From: JADFRD01 sp964491015
Lineage (GTDB): Bacteria > Fidelibacterota > Marinisomatia > Marinisomatales > TCS55
Assembly (NCBI GenBank): GCA_964491015.1
Contig: CAZBEY010000026.1
Coordinates: forward strand, 1-25,152
Reading direction: 5' to 3'
DNA length: 25,152 nucleotides
The notes beneath the pieces were generated by a model. That model had not been told where the DNA came from. It saw nothing but the letters and a program-made list of their open reading frames with translations, and ran no database searches. This document shows positions 1 to 9,626 of the stretch, in pieces; the first letter of the stretch is position 1, and each line of letters opens with the position of its first letter. A program made the translations under genes and the position numbers.

Positions 1-1641
1 TGAAATACCCGATTGATCACCTGAGGCTGCGTAATTGATGTCATTATAATCTGCATCAATTCCAAGAATATCGTATGGGAAATCCCCTGCAACATAGTCT
101 GTGTTTACCCAACCTGTGCGGGAGCCAAGCCATTCGTCACTGGAAACGATGTATGTTTTATCACCGCCCCACCAAGCTTCAATCTCGGCATCATTGTTAT
201 AATAAGGACCTGCTCCTGCTTCCTCAATAATAACATCGTAGTTCACTGTTAATTCATCAACCATTGCACCATAGCTGGCATCCCAGATATCAAACGGTTC
301 GCCACCCCAATAGAAATAGAGGTAAGAAGAATACAATATGGTTCCATAAAGTGCGTCCTGATTATTGAAAATCAAGTCATTTCCAGCCGTTGCTTCAAAT
401 ATGAAGTAAGAGTAGGGACTTGAAACAGTGGAAAGACCACCAACATCTGTGGCCGTCAAAGACCAGTATACAAATGTACCTGGGTTTTGGCCTGGAATTT
501 CACCAGACCAGCTGCCGTCACCATTATCTGTCATAGCCACTGAGTTCACGACTGCTGTCAATGAATCCAGTTGATAGTCCAACGAAATCGATGCTACACC
601 AGCAGCGCCGCCGCTTGGGTTATCATCCGTTGCGGTACAGCCAACTGAACGAGCCGCGGTTGATAATGTCGTAGGCAATGCATCTACGCTTGTAAATACA
701 GGACCGCGGTCACCGGTAAGTTCTACAGCAAGTTCGAAGTCGAACATCCAGTGGCGAATATGCCATCCGCCATTTCCGGAAGTACCACCGCATTCGTTGT
801 AGAATTTGATTGATACCCAAGGGTCAACCACACCATCGCCGGAAGCATAAAAGAAACCGGTTGGTTCATCTGCGCTGCCGTCACCGGTACCGGTGAAAGC
901 AACCATAACACCAACCCATTCCCCTTGCAGAAAATCAACTTCACTGCCGAAATCCGCCAGGTTAACCCAGTTAGACGTACTGCCGCCTACAGCAAAATCA
1001 GGGTTATTGGTTGGATCAAGGGTCGCTGAGCTAAAACCATCCGGCCAAACCAAACCCATTAAAGGTGTTCCCGGAGGGCCTGCCGCCGCCGCTGTGAGTC
1101 CAAGCGGGTCCTGGGCTCCGGCTACCACTTGGTCGCCTGTGTCACAGACGCCCTGAGTTCCACCAGGAGTATAGGTTGTACCTTCAATGGTCATGAAACC
1201 TGTGGTAGCATCCATATCATAACCACCAATCCAACCATCGCCGTCAACAGCATCAGTGGAATATGGGTTACCGTCTGCATCATTCGGGTATGAGATTTTG
1301 TGCAGTGAAATAGTCAGCTGCTGATCTCCGGTTCCCCATTCATACACAGGAACGTTCACCGCTTTTATTGTAGCATCGGCTGGCATTTGAAATGCGGTAA
1401 TCATCGCATCGCCCGGGGACTGTATAAATTGTCCGCCAAAACCGCCTGGTGGTTCATAAGCCATCGTATCAGCCGTGCCTCTGCTCATAGATTGAGCGCC
1501 GGACGGCATGAGTCTAAACATATTTTTGACTTTTCTTATATCCTGGTTTCTGTTTACGCCGGTATCCTTGACAATTTCCTTTGCCGGAAGGATGGCTACA
1601 GAAACCAATGCAATAAGAAATATTAACATGTTTCTTTTCAT
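1..1641 (-). CDS. Large secreted protein, 3' end outside window (partial)
   Basis: An open frame of 547 codons runs without a stop from an ATG at 1641 to the left edge, so the C-terminus is missing. A Shine-Dalgarno AAGGAG lies a few bases upstream of the ATG. The product begins with a classical signal peptide (MKRNMLIFLIALVSVAILPAKE), so it should be exported. The rest is rich in Gly, Asp, Thr and aromatic residues with few charged stretches, typical of extracellular beta-sandwich proteins. Around residues 310-420 there is an Ig/fibronectin-like segment ending in 'VYWSLTATDVGGLS', a motif common in secreted multidomain proteins. It is the last gene seen of the receptor / sorting-domain protein / PorV run, which suggests a cell-surface or type IX secreted protein. 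A sorting domain, if present, would lie off-window. No catalytic motif was recognised. Confidence 0.85.
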   Translation of the reverse strand, partial: MKRNMLIFLIALVSVAILPAKEIVKDTGVNRNQDIRKVKNMFRLMPSGAQSMSRGTADTMAYEPPGGFGGQFIQSPGDAMITAFQMPADATIKAVNVPVYEWGTGDQQLTISLHKISYPNDADGNPYSTDAVDGDGWIGGYDMDATTGFMTIEGTTYTPGGTQGVCDTGDQVVAGAQDPLGLTAAAAGPPGTPLMGLVWPDGFSSATLDPTNNPDFAVGGSTSNWVNLADFGSEVDFLQGEWVGVMVAFTGTGDGSADEPTGFFYASGDGVVDPWVSIKFYNECGGTSGNGGWHIRHWMFDFELAVELTGDRGPVFTSVDALPTTLSTAARSVGCTATDDNPSGGAAGVASISLDYQLDSLTAVVNSVAMTDNGDGSWSGEIPGQNPGTFVYWSLTATDVGGLSTVSSPYSYFIFEATAGNDLIFNNQDALYGTILYSSYLYFYWGGEPFDIWDASYGAMVDELTVNYDVIIEEAGAGPYYNNDAEIEAWWGGDKTYIVSSDEWLGSRTGWVNTDYVAGDFPYDILGIDADYNDINYAASGDQSGIS

Positions 1642-1656
1642 TAGTTTCTCCTTTTT

Positions 1657-1674
1657 TCTTTCTTGCAAGAAAGA
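1657..1674 (-). promoter_or_regulatory. Perfect 18-bp palindrome just upstream of a ribosome-binding site
   Basis: TCTTTCTTGCAAGAAAGA is a perfect palindrome ending a few bases before the Shine-Dalgarno site of the secreted-protein gene that starts at 1641. In RNA it can form a 7-bp stem with a TGCA loop; in DNA it could be an operator. Which of these, if either, is used cannot be told from sequence. Confidence 0.4.
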
Positions 1675-1713
1675 CGACAACAGTCAAAAAATAGATGTCT
1701 GTTGTGTTTCGTC
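1673..1713 (-). terminator. Possible bulged terminator or attenuator after the PorV-like gene
   Basis: On the minus strand an ACAACAG / CTGTTGT stem (7 bp, 15-nt loop) is extended by an outer GACG / CGTC pair across an AAAC bulge and is followed by TTTCTT. It sits just past the stop codon of the PorV-like gene. The short T-run and the overlapping palindrome mean it may only attenuate read-through into the next gene. Confidence 0.35.
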
Positions 1714-1731
1714 TTCATTTTTTTCGACCAG

Positions 1732-2838
1732 TTAAAATGCTGCTTTTATTGTAATCCAGCTAACACCGTCGAAATATTCTGCTGTCCTGTATGCATAATC
1801 AACGGACAGCCCCAAACCTGTTAATTTTGTTAAATCCAGTCCAAAGCCAAACGATGGACCCCAAATAAATTCTTCACTGCTATATTCATATTGATCGTCT
1901 GCACTGTCATCCTTTGTATCCTGCACGCCATCTGCGCCATAGGGTTCCGGATCAAATCCAATAGCAAGACCACTGCGTAAATATAATATATCCATCATAT
2001 TCACTTGTACACCAAATCGATATTCATCAAAATAAAAATTATTGTTTAAAAATGACCCCGACAGAAGAACATGGGCAGGTCCAAGATTAATAGGGCCATA
2101 AGAAACTCCCAGTTCTAAAGTCGTTGGCATTTCAAATTCCTGTAATGTAATACGCCTTGGCTCTGTGGGTGTGCCGGGGTCGGTGCCAAAGGGATCCAAA
2201 AATTCTTCCAGGTCTGATCCGGTAAAAATCATATTCAACCCCAGGTTTTTTAAAGAGGCTCCAATTCGAAGACCATTACTACTGGACGCGTATTGAACGC
2301 CGGCATCAAGAATTGCCCCCGATGCACTTTCTTTCATAATGGTTTCCGAAACGATTTTAAAATCGAAACCGAAAGAAATACGGTCTGTCATTTTACGTGC
2401 ATACAAGAATCCGATATTCACATAGCTGGGAGAAAAATTTTCTCCCGTTCCGGCTGTTGCCTCCATGGTTGTAACGGGGATATCGCCGAAATCCAAGGAC
2501 TTAAATGTGATACCAAATACATTTTTTCCGCCTAGCGCAGATGCAATTCCAAAGTATGAAACACCGATCTCGTCCAGCCAGGTCGCACGAGAAAACATCG
2601 CCTCACCTGTACCGCCGATTTGTGCTAATCCGGCAATATTCCATTCCACAGCTTCAATACCGGAAATACCGGCGACGTTTGACCCTGCCATTGCTGTCGC
2701 ACCTGATCCAACAGGAATCATGAGTTCTTGAGCGCCGGCTGTACCGCTTCTATTTTTACTCCCCGCATCTAATTGTACACAGAAAAGTAAAAAGACGGTT
2801 AATAGTAATCCAAATCGAGCTTGATATTTATTCATCAT
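1732..2838 (-). CDS. PorV/PorQ-family outer-membrane beta-barrel protein
   Basis: The 368-residue product has a signal peptide (about residues 1-28) followed by 'GAQELMIPVGSGATAMAG..' and 'EAVEWNIAGLA'. This is the N-terminal signature of PorV/PorQ barrels, where the related motif reads 'NPAGLA'. Repeated Gly/aromatic beta strands follow and the last residue is Phe, as is usual for outer-membrane barrels. In known type IX secretion systems PorV shuttles cargo bearing C-terminal sorting domains to the surface attachment complex. The gene immediately upstream encodes such a cargo-like protein 20 bp away. A GTG twelve bases further upstream is open, but GGGAG at 2844-2848 is well spaced for the ATG at 2838 (or the adjacent ATG at 2835). 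The family call is firm; the specific T9SS role is inferred from context. Confidence 0.88.
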   Translation of the reverse strand: MMNKYQARFGLLLTVFLLFCVQLDAGSKNRSGTAGAQELMIPVGSGATAMAGSNVAGISGIEAVEWNIAGLAQIGGTGEAMFSRATWLDEIGVSYFGIASALGGKNVFGITFKSLDFGDIPVTTMEATAGTGENFSPSYVNIGFLYARKMTDRISFGFDFKIVSETIMKESASGAILDAGVQYASSSNGLRIGASLKNLGLNMIFTGSDLEEFLDPFGTDPGTPTEPRRITLQEFEMPTTLELGVSYGPINLGPAHVLLSGSFLNNNFYFDEYRFGVQVNMMDILYLRSGLAIGFDPEPYGADGVQDTKDDSADDQYEYSSEEFIWGPSFGFGLDLTKLTGLGLSVDYAYRTAEYFDGVSWITIKAAF

Positions 2839-2858
2839 CAATTCTCCCACAATATTTA

Positions 2859-5800
2859 TTAATAAATGTCCAGGCGTTCTTCAGGTTGGAAGATGGCCAA
2901 TTTTAATACTTTTTCACCAACTGATTTATCATTGGAATCTCTCAAATCCAAGTGAGCCAGATACATGCCGCTTGCCACCGGAACACCTGCTCTATTCCGT
3001 AAATCCCAAACAGCTCTTCTGTCGCTGTCATTTTCAGAATCAATAGTATGTTCTATTTTTGCAACGAGCGCCCCGGCTAATGTGAATATTCTTATGGTCG
3101 TAGTTCCAACGCCAAGTTGAGTAAAATATACCATACGGTCTAAGGGGTTGGTTTCTTCCCAGTTCGATCCAAAATATGGATTTGGATAAACAGAAATCGC
3201 ATCCATTTGGGTTGTTTTCATATCTGCATCAGAATCTTTTAAACCGGATCCAACAAAACTGTACACGTCTGTACCTGGAATCGTCGGGTTATTAAATTTT
3301 ACCTGGAATACATTTCCACTTTCAAAGGCCGTCGCGCCTTTGTTGAATTTCATCATCCACCCAATCAAATCCGCATCAGCATCGAATGCATATGCTTCGG
3401 AAGCAGAAGAAGGATTACTGTATGGTTGGTAAACAGGCATAATGAAGATATTCTTAGTAAACTCATAACTTCCGGGGTAATCTGCGGTTTCTGCATAGAA
3501 AGGCTTAGATCCCGCAACTTGATATATTGCCACATCAATTTGTGTCTCATCTTCAACTGTCCACAATTCGAATGGAATATGAGTTGTGTCTGTTACGGTC
3601 AGAATCGAATTATAATAAGTTGCATTTGAACCGGCATCTGTAAATCTGAATTCCAAATCTAATTGCAATTTTGTTTTATCCGGTCTTCCGGACGGCGGTG
3701 GTACAGGGAGCTTTTCTATATAACCGGTCCATGTACCATCAGAAGATCCGGGATTAATACCGCCGAAGACTATTTCAGTAGAATCAAAATCGTCTGTAAG
3801 TGTTACGGCGTCTGTATAAGTTGCCGGAGCGTCAAATGTGGCATTTTCTGAAGTTAAAATAAATCCATCAATAATATCTAAAGTCACTTCTTGACCTGCC
3901 GTGTCCAGACCGAGTTCCTCATAATAATCTACAGAGACCGGGAAGTTTTTCCCCGAAGCCAACGTATCGGTTTCATCCTTGTCGATCAGATACCACATGC
4001 TCGTCGAATCATTCACCTCAGCAAAATTAACTTCATAATCATGGTTTGTCAGCAGATACGGGTCAATCACCGTTGGAATAAACGAAGCATCAGAAATACC
4101 CGATGCGTTTGTGGTCGTCAATATATCAGAATGCTCCGATGCCAAATCAGACCCTAATCCGGATAGTCCGGGAACAACAGTTAATGGTTTAAACGAGCTT
4201 TCGATAGTTACCGGAGCCGTTTCCTTATCATACGCATACGCTGTAACTGAAAAATAGTATACCCGGTTATTAATGAGTTTTGAATTACGAATAGCATCAT
4301 TGGTAATTTCAATAAAATGTTTTACGCCGGAATCTTCTCCGAATTGCACCGGTTTTGAAAGCAGCAGGCCTGTTTCCAAATCCAAAGTTTCGTCAGTGAT
4401 TACTTTTATGTCATCAACAAGATCGAATACTTTTAACAAACGCCATGGGCCGACGGCAGATTCTCCTTGATACACGTTGTACCCCTGAAATTCATAACCC
4501 AGGCAGTTATATCCAACCACATCTTCTGCATTTTCTTCCCAAGATAAAATAATTTTCTCATCCAATTGGGAAGCTGTAACTTTTGGCGCAGGTGGGCCGC
4601 ATAGGTCAAAATTACTGTCAAAAGCATTTTGGGCAAATTTATCAAAGTACTTAAAGACCCGGACTGAAGTCAAAGCATCCGGTCCTCCTGCCTCCAATAA
4701 GCAGCCAACCACTTCCTGTTTCTCTCCTGGCGCCATGGAAAACGGTCCAGATGTCATTAAAAATCTGCGGTCACCGGAAGGGTGCTCATCACTGTCAAGC
4801 CAGCCGGTGCCAGTAACGGGATCACCACTTGCAACAAATACACCTGGGAGCCCTGTGGACGGATCTATGTAATCTGAACCATCAATACCAACCAATCCAT
4901 TCATATAGTTATAACATTCTTCGGCAGTTTCCGGGTCACCAAACCGGTCATCACCACGTATATATTTAACAAAACTAGTTAGTGGAAGCATTCTTTTATC
5001 GTATACTTTTTTCTGGTAATATCCCGTAAGGGGATTGCCGAGATCGTCAGTTCCGGTTGAGTCCATGCTCCATGTTAACAATTCAGCAGAATCACCGGGG
5101 GAATCTACCAAGGGACCTTGAAAAAAGTCTGAGCCTGACACAGGTGCGCCAACGCCGTAGGTTGCATCCCGACCATCGTTAAATGTATATCCCACGCTTA
5201 ATATGGTGTCACATGCAACAAAATCATCATTTGCATCACCCACATCATCGTCGTGCCAAATAGAAACAAACATGGAGTCGATGGTGTCCGTTCCCTTGTT
5301 TTCTATCACCCATCTTACAAACATTGTATTCCCCAAAGCATCATTCGGCGCGCGGTCAAAACCAAAAAGAGTCGTTTGAACATCGACATTAAGCGGGAGC
5401 GTTGCCCACAAACCTGCATGTTCCGTTGAACCGCCATCATTCATAATATACCAATGAAATTGGTCTCCCAAAATGTCAGGGAAGTCAACGGTGTAATCAT
5501 AGGCTCCATCTCCATCCACATCGACAAAAGGCGCTCCATCATCTACCGGCCATTCTCTGTAATCCTTGGTTGGGATTGTAATGGTTTCGGCGGTTCCGTC
5601 ATTATTAAAATCAAATTCTGCCGTATTGCTCCCGGCTTTCATTCCATCAATTTCTGCTTTATATATCCTGTAAATACGATATTTCGAATCGTTAGGGTCT
5701 CCACTAAGTGTCCCCGGTCTGAATTCCCGGGTATATTCTGCAGCAGCAGTACGAATGGCACCGTCTACCATTCCAGCCATCCAAATACCCGATGCAAAAA

Positions 5801-6062
5801 CAGCTGTTTTACCACTGCCTTTTGGCCATTCCAGCCCGGAATCTCCCGTGGCATTATGATCAACCACCGCTCCGTTATTGCGGTGATAAGTGGAAATTTG
5901 ATTTCCGTCCCAAAGTTCATATTCCAACACTGCTGTTTTTGCTATTCTTTCCTGCCAGTTTGCTTTGTTTTCTGCTCGCTTTTCACCGTAAATCGGCAGA
6001 ACAGAACACACAAGAAATGTGATCAGAAGTGCATAATGTCGTTTTTTGTTTCCAAAATCCAT
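2859..6062 (-). CDS. Very large secreted protein with fibronectin-like domain and type-A C-terminal sorting domain
   Basis: The product has 1067 residues. An N-terminal signal peptide (about residues 1-30) is followed by a conserved-looking 'LEWPKGSGKTAVFASGIWMAG' block and a calcium-loop-like DVDGDGAYD near residue 180. A fibronectin type III-like domain covers about 490-615 ('ILSWEENAEDVVGYN...FQGYNVYQ'). The last 115 residues begin with 'ISVYPNPYFG' and contain 'VWDLRNRAGVPVASGMYLAHLDL', the hallmark of FlgD-like/T9SS type-A sorting domains. It is therefore probably translocated by type IX secretion and held at or released from the surface. It lies between a TonB-dependent receptor (51 bp upstream) and a PorV-like gene (20 bp downstream), consistent with one transcript. 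The ATG at 6062 is chosen because AAGGAGAA is correctly spaced; an upstream TTG has no such site. No enzymatic motif was found. Confidence 0.9.
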   Translation of the reverse strand: MDFGNKKRHYALLITFLVCSVLPIYGEKRAENKANWQERIAKTAVLEYELWDGNQISTYHRNNGAVVDHNATGDSGLEWPKGSGKTAVFASGIWMAGMVDGAIRTAAAEYTREFRPGTLSGDPNDSKYRIYRIYKAEIDGMKAGSNTAEFDFNNDGTAETITIPTKDYREWPVDDGAPFVDVDGDGAYDYTVDFPDILGDQFHWYIMNDGGSTEHAGLWATLPLNVDVQTTLFGFDRAPNDALGNTMFVRWVIENKGTDTIDSMFVSIWHDDDVGDANDDFVACDTILSVGYTFNDGRDATYGVGAPVSGSDFFQGPLVDSPGDSAELLTWSMDSTGTDDLGNPLTGYYQKKVYDKRMLPLTSFVKYIRGDDRFGDPETAEECYNYMNGLVGIDGSDYIDPSTGLPGVFVASGDPVTGTGWLDSDEHPSGDRRFLMTSGPFSMAPGEKQEVVGCLLEAGGPDALTSVRVFKYFDKFAQNAFDSNFDLCGPPAPKVTASQLDEKIILSWEENAEDVVGYNCLGYEFQGYNVYQGESAVGPWRLLKVFDLVDDIKVITDETLDLETGLLLSKPVQFGEDSGVKHFIEITNDAIRNSKLINNRVYYFSVTAYAYDKETAPVTIESSFKPLTVVPGLSGLGSDLASEHSDILTTTNASGISDASFIPTVIDPYLLTNHDYEVNFAEVNDSTSMWYLIDKDETDTLASGKNFPVSVDYYEELGLDTAGQEVTLDIIDGFILTSENATFDAPATYTDAVTLTDDFDSTEIVFGGINPGSSDGTWTGYIEKLPVPPPSGRPDKTKLQLDLEFRFTDAGSNATYYNSILTVTDTTHIPFELWTVEDETQIDVAIYQVAGSKPFYAETADYPGSYEFTKNIFIMPVYQPYSNPSSASEAYAFDADADLIGWMMKFNKGATAFESGNVFQVKFNNPTIPGTDVYSFVGSGLKDSDADMKTTQMDAISVYPNPYFGSNWEETNPLDRMVYFTQLGVGTTTIRIFTLAGALVAKIEHTIDSENDSDRRAVWDLRNRAGVPVASGMYLAHLDLRDSNDKSVGEKVLKLAIFQPEERLDIY

Positions 6063-6068
6063 GAAGTA

Positions 6069-6076
6069 TTCTCCTT
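6069..6076 (-). promoter_or_regulatory. Shine-Dalgarno site deciding the 6062 start
   Basis: AAGGAGAA followed by a 6-nt spacer precedes the ATG at 6062. This favours that start over the in-frame TTG at 6095, which would put an unlikely charged extension before the signal peptide. Confidence 0.75.
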
Positions 6077-6113
6077 CAACCAATCGTTGTTTCAATTATT
6101 TATTTCCACTTGC

Positions 6114-9100
6114 CTACAGGTTAATCCTCAAACCAAACCGAATCTGCCTTGGCGCCCCCCAATTATACGGATGGGAAATTTTCGCATTATATAAGTCTGC
6201 GCCGATGGATTCTCCATATTTATCCAACCACACAGCTTTCCCTTCTGCGGTGGATAACCAATTATCATTCCCCGGCTCACCCGTTGCCGCATAAACATCC
6301 CGGACAATCTCGCTGTTAAGGGCATTTTCAACTTGCAGAAACACGCTTAACCTTGTTCCCATCAAATTAAACCCCTTATCAATCTGAAGGCTTACATTAA
6401 AGGTTGCCGGCATAACGCCCGTGTTCAGACCGGCGTTTGGTCTTGAGGGATCGCTCGTTTGGAAAACTTCTGATCTGATATGGGACGGAGTGTAGCGCAT
6501 ACCCGATCCAAATTCTGCAAGAATATTCACTCCGAAATTTGATAATAGACCGCGATCTCCAGTACGATAATCAATGGAAATATTCCCGGTATGGCGTTGA
6601 TCAAACTCCAAGGGAGACACAAACGTGGGGGAGTTCCCGCTTTGCCATGCAATAGTATACTGTCTCGTTGAGTTGGAACCCGTTCCGCCCGCGTATGATA
6701 GTGTATAGTTTGCATTCACCTGTATATTATTAATCCGGCGCATGCCAAAAGCGAATGACAAGCCCTTGACTGTACCGTAGTCACCATTTACATAAATGGC
6801 ATAATTTAACGGATATGCCGCGCCGGTAACATCCGTCACATTGCGAATGGTTACATAACCTGTCATTTGTTTATAAAAAACAGTCGCGTCAACACTGATA
6901 TCATTGGTAAGTAACTGTTTAAAACCAAGTTCGTATTGTGTAGTGACAACCGGTTGTAGATCAGGATTTCCGCTGGTCGTATAGTTCCCTTGCTGCATGT
7001 TTGCCAAAAACCTTGTATAGCTTATAAACATGCGGTTTAACTCAGGCTGCTGAATGAATTTTCCATATTGAGCATGAAAAACCGTTTTATCTGTTACCGG
7101 AAACGCCATACCAATTCTTGGGCTCAATAGCGTTCTTATATCTGATTTGATTTGAAGCGGCTTACCAGTGGCATCATAGTCTGTGGGTGTTAGACTTCGA
7201 TATTTATCATCGCTGTCTGCTTTGCCATTTTCATTGGTGTCATCTAAATAAACCGTTTCTGCCAATTGACCTGTGTTACTATCGATAATAATATTCAATG
7301 CCCCGCCTGTTGCCGGGTTAAACCTCATATTATCCGGATCAATTCGATCATATCTTAGTCCGAGATTCAAAACTAAATCTTTCAATTCCAATTTATCTTG
7401 AACAAATACTGCTGAAATTATTGGCTTTCTTGCGCCATCCGGTCCGCTATCCACATGTTTCTGACCCGTTAAATCATAACCAATATTTTCTGCATAGGCA
7501 TTCATGTAAGCATCAAATATTGTTTTATCATAATATGCGCTATATTCTTCACTGGTAATTGAGCTGTCTGTATCTGTGTCAAAAGACGTTCCAACAAGAA
7601 GGTCTTTTTGGTCAGGTGAGTATGGCGCGGTCTGCTGCAAAGTAGAGGCAAGTCTCATAGGAGCAGCAATTCGATAATTACGAATTGTATTATCCCTATG
7701 CTCAAAACCTGCTTTGAGCTCATGGTGCCCCATCTGCATCGTTATGGACCCATTAATTCCTAAATGACTCATATCTTGTTTCTCATAATCATCCCATATA
7801 CGACCGGCAAAACTAAACTGCGCCACCGAATCCGCTAATCCGGGTCTGACGCCTGCCGTTGGCAGCAATGGTGTTATCCAAGATTCGGACACATAGTCAT
7901 AGCGTTTTCCATATTGCATAAATGGGTATACGTCACTTTCCGTTCCATCGTCAAAGAGGAATTTTCCATTCCCTTCTTTAAAAGACGGATCATACTTTTC
8001 ATACTTATCATTAAATTGACTGACTTGGAAGGAAAAATATGTTTTTTCTGTTAATGCGCCTGTCAATCTGGCAAAGAGGGTCTGCGTTGATGATTCGCTG
8101 TTAGGAAAACGAAGTTTCAAAGACCCATTATCATCATAGTAGTTGAATAGGCTATAGCTGTGGACATATTCAGCCCGATCTTCACTGAAAAATGACCCGC
8201 CTGTCTTTAATTTAAAAGGCAAACCGATAATCTCTTTGAGATCCATTACAATATTTCCATTAAACATAGACCGTGAGGATCCGTTGTTGGGTAATGGTCC
8301 ATTCACATACTCAAGATCGTCACCGGAAATATGAAATGCATCGAATTTACCATTTCCGTTTGCATCAACATATTCTTCTGCACTTTCTAAGGCAGGGCCA
8401 ACCAGTGGGTTTGAATAAGAAGCTCCATCTATTTCCCAGTAATTTTGTTTATCCCAAACGCCGTTTCCGTTCAAGTCGGTAAACTCTTCTCCATTGGCAG
8501 GTAAACCCGTATTTGGATCCAAATCCCCCGTATAAACCGGATGCGACCCCCAAGATCTTCTTGCATCATCTAAATTTCGGAATTCTCCGGCAAGTGAATA
8601 ACGAATCGCATTGATACCGGGGATAGGCCCAGAAACGGCTCCGGCAACCATGTTATAGCCGTAGGAAAATGCTGACGGATCTCCAGAAGATGGAAGCATG
8701 CCGTCCGTTAAACTTTCAAAAGAAACTTGAAGCTCTTCGCGTCCTTCTTTGGTTGTCGTGCTAATAATTCCAGAATTGGCGGAACCATATTCAGCGTTAA
8801 ATCCACCGGCTTGAAAAGATATTTCTTCTAATGAAAGGTTCGGGAGGTCTCCTGATCTGCCCAAGTCGTACGGATTATTTACATATACACCATCTACATA
8901 ATATCCTGTTTCATCAGTACGTCCACCACGAATGTGTAATACATCTCCATCTGCGACTACACCTGTTTGCAGGGACGCAACGGAGTTATATCCCCGTACG
9001 GGCATGTTTTGAATATCTTCAGCTCGGACGACACGTACTTCGTTTGTTGCGTTAATTTCGATTAAAGGTTTTTCTGCTACTACCGTAACCTCTTGCCCCT

Positions 9101-9434
9101 CAATCGCTTCCGGCGTTAATTCAATACTGTATAAATTTGTTGTAAGATCCTTTGTTATGCGGACGTCCTGCATGGTTACTTCTGCATATCCAATGTATGA
9201 AAATTTGAGATTATACAGACCCGGCTCAACAAAAAGAATGAAAAATTCGCCATCCGCGTTTGTCGCTGCCCCCATCGATGTACCTTCCAACAGTACATTT
9301 ACTCCCGGGAGTACATTACCGTTTTCCTTGTCGACTACTATGCCTGTTATTTTCCCTGTATCACCGGCAAAAACAACCAGCGGTAATGCAATGAAAAGCG
9401 CCATTGTTAAAAATTTGACAGAATGTTTTAACAT
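6114..9434 (-). CDS. TonB-dependent receptor with carboxypeptidase-regulatory-like N-domain
   Basis: The 1106-residue product is an outer-membrane active transporter. It has a signal peptide ending near 'VVFAG'. A carboxypeptidase-D-regulatory-like beta-sandwich follows (about residues 24-110, 'GKITGIVVDKENGNVLPGVNV'). The plug domain spans about 115-235 ('DVLHIRGGRTDETGYYVDGV', 'GGFNAEYGSANSGII'), and a long barrel runs to the C-terminus ('RQIRFGLRINL'). Three aspartate-rich EF-loop-like motifs lie in barrel loops: DLNGNGVWD (320-328), DANGNGKFD (357-365) and DTNENGKAD (732-740). These suggest calcium-stabilised surface loops. The ATG at 9434 has the CGGAGA ribosome site at 9441-9446; an open extension of 20 codons upstream is rejected because it would bury the signal peptide. 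It heads the run of sorting-domain protein, PorV-like protein and secreted protein, preceded by two promoters. The substrate is unknown. Confidence 0.93.
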   Translation of the reverse strand: MLKHSVKFLTMALFIALPLVVFAGDTGKITGIVVDKENGNVLPGVNVLLEGTSMGAATNADGEFFILFVEPGLYNLKFSYIGYAEVTMQDVRITKDLTTNLYSIELTPEAIEGQEVTVVAEKPLIEINATNEVRVVRAEDIQNMPVRGYNSVASLQTGVVADGDVLHIRGGRTDETGYYVDGVYVNNPYDLGRSGDLPNLSLEEISFQAGGFNAEYGSANSGIISTTTKEGREELQVSFESLTDGMLPSSGDPSAFSYGYNMVAGAVSGPIPGINAIRYSLAGEFRNLDDARRSWGSHPVYTGDLDPNTGLPANGEEFTDLNGNGVWDKQNYWEIDGASYSNPLVGPALESAEEYVDANGNGKFDAFHISGDDLEYVNGPLPNNGSSRSMFNGNIVMDLKEIIGLPFKLKTGGSFFSEDRAEYVHSYSLFNYYDDNGSLKLRFPNSESSTQTLFARLTGALTEKTYFSFQVSQFNDKYEKYDPSFKEGNGKFLFDDGTESDVYPFMQYGKRYDYVSESWITPLLPTAGVRPGLADSVAQFSFAGRIWDDYEKQDMSHLGINGSITMQMGHHELKAGFEHRDNTIRNYRIAAPMRLASTLQQTAPYSPDQKDLLVGTSFDTDTDSSITSEEYSAYYDKTIFDAYMNAYAENIGYDLTGQKHVDSGPDGARKPIISAVFVQDKLELKDLVLNLGLRYDRIDPDNMRFNPATGGALNIIIDSNTGQLAETVYLDDTNENGKADSDDKYRSLTPTDYDATGKPLQIKSDIRTLLSPRIGMAFPVTDKTVFHAQYGKFIQQPELNRMFISYTRFLANMQQGNYTTSGNPDLQPVVTTQYELGFKQLLTNDISVDATVFYKQMTGYVTIRNVTDVTGAAYPLNYAIYVNGDYGTVKGLSFAFGMRRINNIQVNANYTLSYAGGTGSNSTRQYTIAWQSGNSPTFVSPLEFDQRHTGNISIDYRTGDRGLLSNFGVNILAEFGSGMRYTPSHIRSEVFQTSDPSRPNAGLNTGVMPATFNVSLQIDKGFNLMGTRLSVFLQVENALNSEIVRDVYAATGEPGNDNWLSTAEGKAVWLDKYGESIGADLYNAKISHPYNWGAPRQIRFGLRINL

Positions 9435-9512
9435 AACAATTCTCCGTTTTTTTAATTTTATTGTTTTGTTCATTGACAAAAAAGAACTCCGCACATGTTC
9501 AAGATGAGGGAG

Positions 9513-9541
9513 ATATTAAGTGATAGCAACTCTACTGTCAA
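9513..9541 (-). promoter_or_regulatory. Strong sigma70-like promoter for the receptor operon
   Basis: On the minus strand a consensus -35 TTGACA (9536-9541) is followed by exactly 17 bp and a -10 TAATAT (9513-9518). Transcription would start near 9506, leaving a leader of about 70 nt before the ATG at 9434. Confidence 0.7.
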
Positions 9542-9626
9542 TAAATAATTAATTTAAACTAACTTTTATGAAATTACGACTTAATGGAAAATATTATGTT
9601 AAAAACCCTCAAAAAAAAAATTTATT

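Noticed and set aside
723..944. 73-codon minus-strand frame
   Set aside because: It is in the wrong frame inside the long open coding region 1-1641, which has a signal peptide and continuous beta-domain sequence.
2839..2850. GTG start at 2850 for the PorV-like gene
   Set aside because: The GGGAG ribosome site lies between that GTG and the ATGs at 2838/2835, so it serves the latter.
5454..6194. 246-codon plus-strand frame
   Set aside because: It lies antisense to the sorting-domain protein gene and the end of the receptor gene, and it has no ribosome site, domain or signal peptide.
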